From NCBI GenBank assembly GCA_022783865.1, contig JALFYY010000018.1:1-38148 (forward strand): a DNA stretch of 38,148 nt. The letters run 5' to 3'. A program made the position numbers and the translations under genes. This document shows positions 8,043-16,485 of this stretch, in pieces. The notes under the pieces were generated by a model. The model was not told where the DNA came from, ran no database searches, and saw nothing but the letters and a program-made list of their open reading frames with translations. The first letter of the stretch is position 1, and each line of letters opens with the position of its first letter. The stretch comes from Bacteroidales bacterium. GTDB lineage: Bacteria; Bacteroidota; Bacteroidia; Bacteroidales; Paludibacteraceae.

Positions 8043-8074
8043 TTTGCCCAAATGCAAAAGACTATGTATCTTTG
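8043..8074 (+). promoter_or_regulatory. dnaB promoter
   Basis: TTTG (8043-8046), a 20-nt spacer and TATCTTTG (8067-8074) give a near-perfect Bacteroidetes promoter. It implies a leader of about 90-95 nt before the dnaB ATG at 8173 and excludes a longer in-frame start at 8044. Confidence 0.85.
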
Positions 8075-8172
8075 CAAACAATCAACACAAGATTTGTAAA
8101 CAAGCAAATCGGACAAAACATAATCACCTATCATTCAAGCAACAACTGCAAATAAAACAACCTATTACACGT

Positions 8173-9720
8173 ATGGCTGCAACACAAAATACAACCCGTT
8201 CGTACAAAAGAAAAAAGCAACAGACTCCAGAAGTAGGTCCCAATGGAGCCGGCATTATGCCACCGCAATCGTTGGAATTGGAAGAATCGGTATTGGGTGC
8301 CCTCATGTTGGAAAAAGAAGCCTATTCATCTGTGGCTGAAATGCTTACACCTGACAGTTTCTACAAAGAATCGCACAAAAAGATTTATCAAGCCATACAA
8401 GACCTTGCGAGCAAAGAGGCTCCTATCGATATGATGACCGTGACGGAACAATTGCACAAAAACGGCACTTTGGAAGATGTGGGAGGACCGCTGTTTATTT
8501 CGCAACTCACCAGCAAAATCGCCAGTACGGCTCACCTGAAATACCACGCTCAGATTGTTGCCCAAAAGGCTTTGGCACGCGAACTGATTCGTATGTCGTC
8601 GGAAGTGAGCGAACGAGCATACGCCGAAGCGGAAGATGTGGAAGACATTATGCATTTTGCCGAAGGACGCGTGTTCGACATCTGTCAACGAAGCATCAAA
8701 CGTGATGTTGTTCAAATAGACAGTATCATCGACGAAGCATTCCGCCGGATTAAAAAAGCAGGAGAAAACACCAACAGTATTTCCGGTGTTCCGAGCGGTT
8801 TCAAGGTCCTGGACAAGGTAACTTCCGGTTGGCAAGCATCCGACCTTATCATCATTGCCGCTCGTCCTGCCATGGGTAAAACGGCATTTGTGCTGAGTAT
8901 GGCAAAGAACATGGCGGTCAACTACAAAGCACCCATCGCATTGTTCTCGTTGGAAATGTCGAACGTACAATTGGTTAACCGTCTGATTATGAACGTTTGC
9001 GAGATAGAAGGTGAAAAGATTCGTAACGGAAATATCAGTGCCAAAGAGTGGAACAAACTGGAAACACGCATTACGGAATTGATGGGAGCACCTATTTATA
9101 TCGATGATACACCCAGTTTGTCGGTATTCGAATTGCAGAGCAAGGCGAGAAAACTGAAGCGTGAGCACAATATCCAATGCATCATCATCGACTATCTTCA
9201 ATTGATGAATGCAACGGGTATGAGTTTCGGCAGCCGAGAGCAAGAGGTGAGCACAATCTCCCGAAATCTCAAGGCATTAGCTAAAGATTTGGATATTCCT
9301 ATCATTGCCCTTTCGCAATTGAACCGTTCGGTAGAGGGGCGTGCCGGAAGTGACGGAAAACGTCCTCAGTTGAGCGACTTGCGTGAATCGGGAGCCATTG
9401 AGCAGGATGCCGACATGGTTTGCTTTATTCACCGTCCGGAATATTATTTCCGCAATGGAGAACGCTCGGAAGGCTACGATGCCAAAATGATTGGTATGGC
9501 TGAAATTATAGTAGCCAAACATCGTAATGGTGCCACAAAAACGGTGGTCTTGCGATTCGACCAGTCGCATGCCCGATTCTTGAATACGGATGATACATAT
9601 TCAGCTCCAGAAGAGGATTCTGCAGTGTTGGAACAAGGCTCGAACAAACAAGAATTTGCAAGCTACGGTTCATCAATGAACTACAATGCAATAATGGATG
9701 ACACCGACAGCCCGATATAA
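8173..9720 (+). CDS. dnaB: Replicative DNA helicase DnaB
   Basis: This 515-residue hexameric helicase unwinds DNA at the replication fork and interacts with primase. After a basic 30-residue leader, the N-terminal primase-interaction domain is recognisable from PPQSLELEESVLGALMLEKEA (about 35-55) to about 150. The RecA-like domain has Walker A ARPAMGKTA near 230-238, Walker B IIIDYLQLM near 337-345, the LSQLNRSVEGR stretch, and the HRPEYY and VAKHRNGATKTV segments typical of DnaB. No intein is present. The start at 8173 is chosen because the promoter at 8043-8074 lies after the longer possible start. The C-terminal 50 residues are polar and variable. Confidence 0.97.
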   Translation: MAATQNTTRSYKRKKQQTPEVGPNGAGIMPPQSLELEESVLGALMLEKEAYSSVAEMLTPDSFYKESHKKIYQAIQDLASKEAPIDMMTVTEQLHKNGTLEDVGGPLFISQLTSKIASTAHLKYHAQIVAQKALARELIRMSSEVSERAYAEAEDVEDIMHFAEGRVFDICQRSIKRDVVQIDSIIDEAFRRIKKAGENTNSISGVPSGFKVLDKVTSGWQASDLIIIAARPAMGKTAFVLSMAKNMAVNYKAPIALFSLEMSNVQLVNRLIMNVCEIEGEKIRNGNISAKEWNKLETRITELMGAPIYIDDTPSLSVFELQSKARKLKREHNIQCIIIDYLQLMNATGMSFGSREQEVSTISRNLKALAKDLDIPIIALSQLNRSVEGRAGSDGKRPQLSDLRESGAIEQDADMVCFIHRPEYYFRNGERSEGYDAKMIGMAEIIVAKHRNGATKTVVLRFDQSHARFLNTDDTYSAPEEDSAVLEQGSNKQEFASYGSSMNYNAIMDDTDSPI

Positions 9721-9732
9721 TTTTTCTCCAAG

Positions 9733-9750
9733 ACAGCCGTTTTTGGCTGT
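9733..9750 (+). terminator. Possible terminator hairpin after dnaB
   Basis: A 6-bp stem (ACAGCC/GGCTGT) with a GTTTTT loop lies 13 nt after the dnaB stop. There is no T-tract after the stem, so termination would be weak or factor-dependent. Confidence 0.4.
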
Positions 9751-9809
9751 AGAAATTGTGCAAAAATGTCAGAAAATACGCTAATAAATATGTTTTACAG
9801 CATATAATA

Positions 9810-9841
9810 TTTGGTCGTAACGGAAATATTGTTTAACTTTG
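9810..9841 (+). promoter_or_regulatory. Promoter of the Crp/Fnr-family gene
   Basis: TTTG (9810-9813), 20 nt, TAACTTTG (9834-9841). The ATG follows 37 nt after the -7 box. It drives the regulator and, given a 6-nt gap, the downstream TPR gene. Confidence 0.85.
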
Positions 9842-9878
9842 CAGACGAGTTGCATAATAGTAACGGGGTTTTGTAAAC

Positions 9879-10580
9879 ATGGCAAAAAAGATTACACATG
9901 AGATTCCAAGTCTTTGGGAAATGAATCCTATTTGGAATGTATTGACTGACAGCGAAAAAGAATATATTCACCAACATGCACAAGCCTATGCTTATCGAAA
10001 GAATGAAGTTATTCATTCTGAAGGCGATACACCTACGCACATGATGATGATCATTAGCGGTACTTTGCGTGTGTATAAAGGTGGTGTAGGCAACCGTACG
10101 GCTATTATCCGCATGCTGAAACCTCACGATCTTTTTGCATATCGCGCCATCATTGCCGGCGGGACCTACAACACAAGTGTCAGTTGTTGTGAACCATGTG
10201 AGATATATTTTATTGAACGTGAAGCATTTATGTACATCATCAAAGAGAATGCACAGTTCTGCTACCTCATGATGGTTGAAATGGCAAAAGACTTGGGAGG
10301 TAGCGATACACGCTCTGTTAATATCGGCCAAAAACATATCAGAGGCCGCTTGGCAGAAACACTGCTCTACCTGAAAGATACCTACGGATTGGACGATGAC
10401 CAAGCAACTATCAGTATGTATATGTCGCGCGAAGACCTTGCTAATCTGTCTAATATGACAACGAGCAATGCCATACGCACCTTGGCGAATTTTGCAGAAG
10501 AAGAAGTGATTAGTATCGACGGTAGGAAAATCAAAATCTTAGACATGCAACGATTGAAACATATCAATCAATTAGGATAA
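9879..10580 (+). CDS. Crp/Fnr-family transcriptional regulator
   Basis: This 233-residue cytosolic DNA-binding protein has a cyclic-nucleotide-binding-type beta barrel at about residues 20-130 (NEVIHSEGDTPTHMMMIISG, RMLKPHDLFAYRA), a long dimerisation helix at about 130-165, and a Crp-type winged helix-turn-helix at about 175-225 (MSREDLANLSNMTTSNAIRTL). The Arg-Ser pair that binds cAMP in E. coli Crp is not seen at the equivalent place (NTSVSCCEPCE), so cAMP is probably not its ligand. CC and C in that segment are not arranged like an FNR iron-sulfur site. The next gene begins 6 nt after its stop, so the two are co-transcribed. The signal it senses is unknown. Confidence 0.9.
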   Translation: MAKKITHEIPSLWEMNPIWNVLTDSEKEYIHQHAQAYAYRKNEVIHSEGDTPTHMMMIISGTLRVYKGGVGNRTAIIRMLKPHDLFAYRAIIAGGTYNTSVSCCEPCEIYFIEREAFMYIIKENAQFCYLMMVEMAKDLGGSDTRSVNIGQKHIRGRLAETLLYLKDTYGLDDDQATISMYMSREDLANLSNMTTSNAIRTLANFAEEEVISIDGRKIKILDMQRLKHINQLG

Positions 10581-10586
10581 CCCCGT

Positions 10587-12653
10587 ATGGACAACAAGTT
10601 TAATGCCATAAACCGGAAACTATCGAAACACCTTCTGTTTGACGCATTGTTTGAGATAAAAATCATGCTCATCAATCTGCAGGACAGTGCATTGAGCGAC
10701 CGTTGGCATAGCATAGAGCAGAATTATCAATATCTCATCGACTATTTCCTCTCCGACCAAAACGACCCCGACCGTGAACGCATTTTTATGCAACTCACGG
10801 CAGAAGCTGTTTTGCTGTTGGAAGATGTGCGAATTGCTTTCGAGACAAAGGACGAATCGGCTTCGTGGCTTGCACTCAAATCATCGTGGGCAGGACTGCA
10901 AGGTTCTACCAATCGTTTCGACCAACTGAAAGATGTCTTCTATCGCTTTCTTTTCATGGACAACAACGATACTCAAGCCATCGAGCAACTGAAAGAAATG
11001 ATACAAAGTGCTGATCAACAAACAGTTTCTATGGCTATTTCGGGCATCACTATCGGTATTCTACAGCATTTTTCTCCTTCTAAAATCATTGCCCTCACCG
11101 ATGTTGCGCTCTCCTCTTTTGATGAATCCATGCAACGGGCAATGACCGGTCTGGCATTGATTTATCTCAAATACAACTATCTGCTGCCTTTCTTCCCCCA
11201 ACTTCAAGAGAGGTTGCAACTCTTAATTAATCAATCGGATATAAAGAAATACTGGCAAGATATCATACGCCTGTTAATCGAAACCACACTCACCCGTCAG
11301 ACACACGATGTCATGCGCCAAATCCAGCAGGATTTATTGCCGAAAATAGGCAATCCTCAGGGGCCTGTCATTATCAATATCGAAGATGCCGAAGAAGGCA
11401 ATCCACAATGGAGCAAAGAGGTGAACGACACCTTTAATAAGCATCTCGACGAAATCACCCGCCTCAATCATGAGGGCGCCGATTTTACGTATAGTTCGAC
11501 TATTGATATGCTGCGCATGGACTTCTTCCGCAAAGATATGGCCAACTGGTTTATACCTTTCTCGTGGACTCACCCCGAAATAGATATCAAACCCGACAGC
11601 AAAGAGATGATTCTTACACGTGGATTAATGGCTGCCAACATCAATATTTGCAATATCGACAGATACGCTACCTGCCTGCTTTACAAGCAGATAGAAAATC
11701 AGTTAAGCAATTTTCCCATTGCCAATCAATTGGATGAACTCAAGCAACTGGGGATGATTGACCTACACGAAAAACGTACGCCACACGACATGGCACGCGA
11801 CCAAGTGCGCACTTTCTACCGGTTCTTCAATCATAACCCGTGGGAAGTGGAAAACATACTGCCCGATGCCATTAAAAATCTCTGCAGTTCGCATTTCTTC
11901 AACCTCGTTGTCACTTCCCCAAAGGAGCGTTTGAGCCTTGCCGACAAATGTTTGCACATTCAGCTCTACGAGCAAGCCGAATACCTCTATCGGCAAGAGA
12001 AAAAAGCTGATGTGCAGATTTTGCAGAAGTTAGGCTATGCTCTTCAGAAACAAAAGAAATATGCCGAAGCTGTCGAAGTACTGCAGCGCTCACTTCTTAT
12101 CTCCGACGATGAATGGACGCTCCATCATATTGCCACCTGCCTGCGCAATTCCGGCAGAACCGAAGAGGCACTCGCATATTATGATCAGTTGTTGGAAAAA
12201 CAGCCTGACAAACAATCGTATCTGCAAGCCAAAGCCAAGTATCTGATGGATTTGAACCGCTTTCAAGACGCTTTGCAGTTGTTCTTCAAACTGGATATCC
12301 TCTTCCCTAACGACACCAACGTCGCTCGTGGCTTGGCGTGGTGCGCCTTCATGGTTGACAAAATGGAATATGCAGAGCGCTATTTCGAGCAAAATATCCG
12401 TCTGAAGGATGCCACTGCCAACGATTGGATGAACTATGGACATTTGTTGTTCACTAAGCATCATCGGCAAGAGGCACTCAATGCCTATCGCCATAGTTGG
12501 GAACTATCCGAAAGCCCCCGTCAATTCGTTAGTGCTTTCGAAAACGATACGCCGATACTCCTTGGTAAAGGTGTTCCTGATGAGGAAATAATGTTAATGG
12601 AAGATATTATACATCAGTCACTTAGAAACAAATCCCAAGACCGGCGTCAATAA
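10587..12653 (+). CDS. Tetratricopeptide repeat protein
   Basis: This 688-residue soluble protein has no signal peptide. The first 450 residues are mostly helical and I do not recognise them. From about 450 to 660 there are successive TPR-like helix pairs, such as ILQKLGYALQKQKKYAEAVE, TCLRNSGRTEEALAYYDQ and NYGHLLFTKHHRQEALNAYR. TPR arrays bind partner proteins. It follows the Crp/Fnr gene by 6 nt, so it may be a partner or co-regulated product of that regulator. Its last 32 nt overlap the 3' end of the convergent PagL-like gene, so the two transcripts are complementary there. Function is unknown. Confidence 0.85.
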   Translation: MDNKFNAINRKLSKHLLFDALFEIKIMLINLQDSALSDRWHSIEQNYQYLIDYFLSDQNDPDRERIFMQLTAEAVLLLEDVRIAFETKDESASWLALKSSWAGLQGSTNRFDQLKDVFYRFLFMDNNDTQAIEQLKEMIQSADQQTVSMAISGITIGILQHFSPSKIIALTDVALSSFDESMQRAMTGLALIYLKYNYLLPFFPQLQERLQLLINQSDIKKYWQDIIRLLIETTLTRQTHDVMRQIQQDLLPKIGNPQGPVIINIEDAEEGNPQWSKEVNDTFNKHLDEITRLNHEGADFTYSSTIDMLRMDFFRKDMANWFIPFSWTHPEIDIKPDSKEMILTRGLMAANINICNIDRYATCLLYKQIENQLSNFPIANQLDELKQLGMIDLHEKRTPHDMARDQVRTFYRFFNHNPWEVENILPDAIKNLCSSHFFNLVVTSPKERLSLADKCLHIQLYEQAEYLYRQEKKADVQILQKLGYALQKQKKYAEAVEVLQRSLLISDDEWTLHHIATCLRNSGRTEEALAYYDQLLEKQPDKQSYLQAKAKYLMDLNRFQDALQLFFKLDILFPNDTNVARGLAWCAFMVDKMEYAERYFEQNIRLKDATANDWMNYGHLLFTKHHRQEALNAYRHSWELSESPRQFVSAFENDTPILLGKGVPDEEIMLMEDIIHQSLRNKSQDRRQ

Positions 12654-13884
12654 ACTCAACTTTCGTCAGATGGGCTTTCATACCCAATTGTACAAACAGA
12701 TGTTCAGTACACCGGTATTTGAGTAAAATACGTGTATAGAGCCATCCGTCCTGCCGGACGCCCGCATTCAGAATATCGTAGGCATAAAACACTCCACGAT
12801 GCAGTTTCTTGCCGCCGTTATCCTCCACATCTGTATAAGGCTCCAAATTTTTGATGTTGTCATACAGATACACCCCGAAATGAATGCCCGCCGTGAAATT
12901 GCCTACTATAAATTCAGGCTGTAGACTCAGTCCCACACGGAAACAATTTTCTATCCGGCTTTCCCGTAGATAAGTCTTGCCAAACAATGTAACAAGCTGG
13001 TTATCTGTGGCAAATTCATCGCACACACTGCGATAATATCCGTCGTAGAACACATCCACACCGCCGCCTATCTTGAAAATACTCCAAGGACGCCAATGGG
13101 CGGAAACCGACAATGCCCCTACGCCAAAGTATCGGTTATCAGCAAAATACGCCTGTCTTACGCCACCGCTTGCCGATATTTCCACATCCCAGCGTTTGCC
13201 CTCGTACAAATGTTTCGGAACATGTGTCTCTGGCGCTGTATATCGTTCTTCGTGAGGTGTATATGCCAATCCGATCATGCCGTTAAACATGTTATATCCC
13301 GAGTTCGGCTGCCGTATCGAGCCGTTCGAAATATGATACCATCCATACGATGCCGTTATTGCAAAGCCCCGTTTTATCGGGAATTCCATATACAGTGCCT
13401 CGGCAAAATAGGCATTTGTGTGGCTACCTATCGCACCGTTGGAAGTCGGATATCGTATCGAACCCGGAACGCCCTTTTCTTCTGTCGGCACCGTATTATA
13501 ATAGGTCTTGTCCACGAAACCCACACCTATACCGGGGCGGATGCCCAGCACAAAATGCGGCAGATTCACCAAAGGCACGTTCATATATATATAAGGTGCA
13601 AACGCTTGTCCCAAGTACTTGTCGTTGGTCAGATTCAGATAGTCGAAAGCGATACCGACTGACGCATTGTTGTACCACTGCAAACTCTCCCAACGCCCCG
13701 TTGGAAGGAACTCCACAGCCACTTCGCCGCCTAAAATAGGTCGTTGCCCTATCCAACCGTCGGCGATACTGCCTTTCATATAGCAGCCTGCCGTCACCGC
13801 ACCATGGTAACGCATCTGCACTTCCGCCTGCAACACACACGGAAAACACAAAAAAGCAAGGAAAATGTATTTATATCTCTTCAT
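12622..13884 (-). CDS. PagL-like lipid A 3-O-deacylase family outer-membrane protein
   Basis: This 420-residue protein has a signal peptide (about 1-20, ending VLQA) and beta-barrel character throughout, ending in GLGICF with the terminal Phe of a Bam substrate. Near residues 179-190 it has WYHISNGS followed by NSGYN, matching the PagL active-site region with the catalytic His and Ser. PagL removes the 3-O acyl chain of lipid A at the outer membrane and dampens TLR4 recognition. At 420 residues it is more than twice the classical PagL length. The second half (from about residue 225) is extra and also looks like barrel strands. Its promoter overlaps that of pheS and places the transcript start only a few nt from the ATG. 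Confidence 0.75.
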   Translation of the reverse strand: MKRYKYIFLAFLCFPCVLQAEVQMRYHGAVTAGCYMKGSIADGWIGQRPILGGEVAVEFLPTGRWESLQWYNNASVGIAFDYLNLTNDKYLGQAFAPYIYMNVPLVNLPHFVLGIRPGIGVGFVDKTYYNTVPTEEKGVPGSIRYPTSNGAIGSHTNAYFAEALYMEFPIKRGFAITASYGWYHISNGSIRQPNSGYNMFNGMIGLAYTPHEERYTAPETHVPKHLYEGKRWDVEISASGGVRQAYFADNRYFGVGALSVSAHWRPWSIFKIGGGVDVFYDGYYRSVCDEFATDNQLVTLFGKTYLRESRIENCFRVGLSLQPEFIVGNFTAGIHFGVYLYDNIKNLEPYTDVEDNGGKKLHRGVFYAYDILNAGVRQDGWLYTRILLKYRCTEHLFVQLGMKAHLTKVEFIDAGLGICF

Positions 13885-13891
13885 TTATCTG

Positions 13892-13923
13892 CAAAAGTAC
13901 AAACAATTTGCGTAATAGCCAAA
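13892..13923 (-). promoter_or_regulatory. Promoter of the PagL-like gene (overlaps pheS promoter)
   Basis: On the minus strand TTTG (13920-13923), 20 nt and TACTTTTG (13892-13899) fit the consensus. The ATG at 13884 starts 8 nt after the -7 box, so the mRNA would be leaderless or carry a leader of only a few nt. Its -33 region lies between the -33 and -7 elements of the pheS promoter. Confidence 0.65.
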
Positions 13924-13938
13924 AAAACTATAACTTTG
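13907..13938 (+). promoter_or_regulatory. pheS promoter
   Basis: TTTG (13907-13910), 20 nt, TAACTTTG (13931-13938), then about 30 nt to the pheS ATG. It interleaves with the divergent promoter, so two polymerases cannot occupy both at once. Confidence 0.85.
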
Positions 13939-13968
13939 CACTATCAAACATTCGCATAAACATATCTT

Positions 13969-15003
13969 ATGAAGAACCGTATAAACCAACTCTTGCAACA
14001 AGTGCAAGACATGCAGGCTACCAACGCTGAAGAACTGGAAAACCTGCGCATCAAGTACCTGAGTAAAAAAGGAGAAATCACTGCCCTCTTCGGTGATTTC
14101 CGCAATGTGGCTGCCGATGAAAAGAAGGAAATCGGTATGCTCCTCAACAACCTCAAACTCCAAGCCCAATCGCGCATCGACGAGCTCAAGGAGCAAGTGG
14201 CTGCACGAACTCAACAAGAAGAGAAACAAGACCTTACACGCACTCCCGACCCTATCGCTTTGGGTACGCGTCATCCGCTTTCGTTGGTCCGCGAAGAGAT
14301 TATCGACATCTTTTCGCACATCGGTTTTACGGTAGCAGAAGGTCCTGAGATTGAGGATGATCTCCACGTATTCGGAATGCTCAACTTCGCACCAGAGCAT
14401 CCGGCACGTGATATGCAGGACACCTTCTTTATTAATAAGGAAAAGGGTATTCAGAAGCCGACCGATATTCTCCTGCGCACCCACACCAGTTCGGTGCAAA
14501 CGCGCGTAATGACCTCGCAGAAACCGCCTATCCGTGTCCTTTGCCCCGGTCGTGTTTATCGCAACGAAGCCATTTCTGCCCGTGCGCATTGTTTCTTCCA
14601 CCAGATTGAAGGACTATATATCGACAAAAACGTATCCTTTGCCGACCTTCGCCAAGCAATGCTCTATTTCGCAAAAGAGATGTTCGGACCTGACACCAAG
14701 ATTCGTCTGCGTCCGTCCTATTTCCCGTTCACAGAGCCGAGTGCCGAGATGGATATCTCGTGCAATATATGTGGTGGCAAGGGCTGTTCATTCTGCAAAA
14801 ACACCGGTTGGGTCGAGATTCTCGGATGCGGTATGGTTGATCCTAACGTACTGGAATCCTGCGGAATAGATAGTACCATCTACTCCGGTTACGCCTTCGG
14901 TTTAGGCGTCGAACGTATTACTAACCTCAAATACAGAGTCAAAGACCTGCGTCTCTTCTCCGAGAACGACGTGCGCTTCTTGACTCAGTTCGAGAGTTGC
15001 TGA
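13969..15003 (+). CDS. pheS: Phenylalanine--tRNA ligase alpha subunit
   Basis: This 344-residue catalytic subunit of the alpha2-beta2 enzyme charges tRNA-Phe. The N-terminal coiled coil (about 1-90) contacts tRNA. The class II core has TRHPLSLVREEIIDIF (motif 1 region, about 100-115), EGPEIEDD, CPGRVYRNEAISARAHCFFHQIEGL (motif 2), and GLGVERITNLKY (motif 3). A four-cysteine cluster (CxxCxxxxCxxC, about 265-276) would bind zinc; it is an insertion I associate with Bacteroidetes and some other bacterial PheS proteins. pheT is not adjacent; fabI follows after 14 nt. The ATG at 13969 gives the standard N-terminus. Confidence 0.97.
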   Translation: MKNRINQLLQQVQDMQATNAEELENLRIKYLSKKGEITALFGDFRNVAADEKKEIGMLLNNLKLQAQSRIDELKEQVAARTQQEEKQDLTRTPDPIALGTRHPLSLVREEIIDIFSHIGFTVAEGPEIEDDLHVFGMLNFAPEHPARDMQDTFFINKEKGIQKPTDILLRTHTSSVQTRVMTSQKPPIRVLCPGRVYRNEAISARAHCFFHQIEGLYIDKNVSFADLRQAMLYFAKEMFGPDTKIRLRPSYFPFTEPSAEMDISCNICGGKGCSFCKNTGWVEILGCGMVDPNVLESCGIDSTIYSGYAFGLGVERITNLKYRVKDLRLFSENDVRFLTQFESC

Positions 15004-15017
15004 AATTCCGTTGTCTT

Positions 15018-15809
15018 ATGTCACACAATCTGTTAGCCGGTAAGCGAGGCATCATTTTCGGTGCACTCAACCAGCAATCAATTGCATGGTCGGTAGCCAA
15101 ACGCTGTATCGAAGAAGGCGCAACTCTCGTCCTTACCAATACACCGGTTGCCTTGCGTTTTGGGCAACTCAATCAATTGGCTGCCACAGTCAATGCCCCC
15201 GTCATTCCCGCTGATGCGACTAATATCACCGATTTGGAGAACCTTTTCACCCAATCGCAAGAGCTGTTGGGAGGTAAAATCGACTTCGTCCTGCATGCTG
15301 TAGCTATGTCTGCCAACATGCGTAAAGGCATTGACTATGAAGACCTTAACTACGATTATCTCAATCAAACGCTCAATATATCCGCTGTCTCGTTCCATAA
15401 GATGCTCCAAGTAGCCCATCGCCTCGATGCATTGGCTGACTACGCTTCTGTAGTGGCACTTTCCTACATTGCTGCACAGCGGGCTTTCCCCGGATACAAC
15501 GATATGGCGGATGCGAAGGCGCTTTTGGAATCGATTGCACGTAACTTCGGACTCGTGTATGGCAGAGAAAAACATGTGCGTATCAACACTTTGTCTCAAT
15601 CACCCACGCGCACCACGGCGGGCAGTGGCATACAGGGGTTTGACGATGGTTTCACGCTTGCCGACCGACTCTCACCGCTTGGGAACGCTACGGCAGACGA
15701 TTGTGCGGCTTTCTGTGTCATGCTCTTTTCCGACTACACCCGCAAGCTCACTATGCAGAATATCTACCACGATGGCGGTTTCTCCACCACCGGTGCTTTC
15801 CCGCTCTAA
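15018..15809 (+). CDS. fabI: Enoyl-[acyl-carrier-protein] reductase (NADH), FabI type
   Basis: This 263-residue short-chain dehydrogenase/reductase performs the last reduction of each fatty acid elongation cycle. The NAD site GIIFGALNQQSIAW is near residues 10-24. The catalytic block ALSYIAAQRAFPGYNDMADAK places Tyr at about 150 and 160 and Lys at about 167, the FabI Y-x6-Y/K arrangement. The C-terminus GGFSTTGAFPL is also FabI-like. The start at 15018 (MSHNLLAGKRG) is preferred over 14997, which overlaps pheS and adds seven non-family residues. The 14-nt gap to pheS argues for co-transcription. It would be the target class of triclosan-type inhibitors. Confidence 0.93.
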   Translation: MSHNLLAGKRGIIFGALNQQSIAWSVAKRCIEEGATLVLTNTPVALRFGQLNQLAATVNAPVIPADATNITDLENLFTQSQELLGGKIDFVLHAVAMSANMRKGIDYEDLNYDYLNQTLNISAVSFHKMLQVAHRLDALADYASVVALSYIAAQRAFPGYNDMADAKALLESIARNFGLVYGREKHVRINTLSQSPTRTTAGSGIQGFDDGFTLADRLSPLGNATADDCAAFCVMLFSDYTRKLTMQNIYHDGGFSTTGAFPL

Positions 15810-15906
15810 AACACTGTCGGTTATTCTGTTATCGGCACAGTTGCCATTATAACGCTCTTTGGAAACGATGTGAACATCGTCTCCAAAGCCCGATAACACC
15901 TTGTAG

Positions 15907-15926
15907 AGACGCGATTTATCGCGTCT
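15907..15926. repeat. AGAC/GTCT-framed palindrome (GCGAT core)
   Basis: A perfect 9-bp stem (AGACGCGAT with ATCGCGTCT) with a TT centre, preceded by GTAG. It is the intact version of the element at 285-304. Its position about 100 nt after fabI could let it act as a transcript end. Confidence 0.8.
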
Positions 15927-15950
15927 AAGCTGGTCGCAATGTCTATGTAG

Positions 15951-15970
15951 AGGCGGAGCACGCTCCGTCT
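15951..15970. repeat. AGGC/GTCT-framed palindrome (GGAGC core)
   Basis: A 9-bp stem (AGGCGGAGC with GCTCCGTCT, one G-T pair) with an AC centre, preceded by GTAG. Half of the same element is at 251-264. It lies 24 nt from the GCGAT palindrome and shares its frame. Confidence 0.75.
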
Positions 15971-16013
15971 CCTTATCGTCTCCATTTCATCATCATACGA
16001 CTGTGCTACCGTT

Positions 16014-16080
16014 ATTTGGTGATTATTTGGTGATTACTTGGTGATTACTTGGTGATTCAGCTACCCATACGCTACCGATA
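16014..16080 (-). repeat. Dispersed 11-bp repeat block, copy B (inverted)
   Basis: Read on the minus strand it is the flank GGTAGCGTATGGGTAGCTG followed by two AATCACCAAGT and two AATCACCAAAT units. It matches copy C (27696-27758) in flank and array, and copy A (67-132) except for one base in the flank. The adjoining AGCAC/GTGCT hairpin (16081-16095) also has a counterpart beside copy C. Confidence 0.9.
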
Positions 16081-16485
16081 AGCACACCTTGTGCTTCCTT
16101 CGTGCTACCAACTCCCGTAGCACACCCGTACCACCCCCGTAGCACGATGGGACATCCATGGAGGATCAGTGTACTATCATCGTACCATCACCATCCTATC
16201 GTGCTTATTGTCAGCGGTAGCCATTGAAGATGTGCCCGTAAATCGTCCGCACAAAACGAATGGTTCATTAATAGCAATTCATGGAGAACCGAATCCTCAA
16301 ATCGTCAATCATAAATACTCTTTTGTCCTTGCTCCTTTTTCCAATTGTCTGGATATGGGCATCCTCGCCTGCAAAAGAGCAATTTGTAAGGTTAACAATC
16401 CGAATGCTAACCGTTATTTATCAGAATATTAACTATTAGCTATTAACTATCTGCTATTGACTGTTAACTATTTTTCCCTCTTCTC

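Larger units (their letters stand above)
15810..16485. other. Long intergenic region carrying a composite repeat element
   Basis: No gene is supported in this 676-base stretch. In order it contains an AGAC/GTCT palindrome (15907-15926), a second palindrome (15951-15970), the inverted 11-bp repeat block (16014-16080) with an adjacent AGCAC/GTGCT hairpin (16081-16095), a patch of repeated GTAGCAC words (about 16095-16205), and a loose TTAACTAT repeat (about 16428-16475) just before the asnS promoter. A frame at 16169-16432 lacks coding character. Confidence 0.65.

Noticed and set aside
8044..8172. A 43-residue N-terminal extension of DnaB from a TTG start
   Set aside because: The region contains the dnaB promoter itself (8043-8074), so it cannot be translated from that transcript.
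8326..9243. A 305-codon frame antisense to dnaB
   Set aside because: It mirrors the conserved helicase core and has no independent start signal.
10185..10202. An FNR-type iron-sulfur site (CCxxC) in the Crp/Fnr regulator
   Set aside because: The cysteines lie inside the nucleotide-binding-type barrel, not in the N-terminal cluster expected for FNR, and a fourth ligand is not evident.
16169..16432. An 87-codon open frame between fabI and asnS
   Set aside because: It spans repeated GTAGCAC-type words, has no promoter, and its translation shows no domain or periodicity. It is treated as non-coding.
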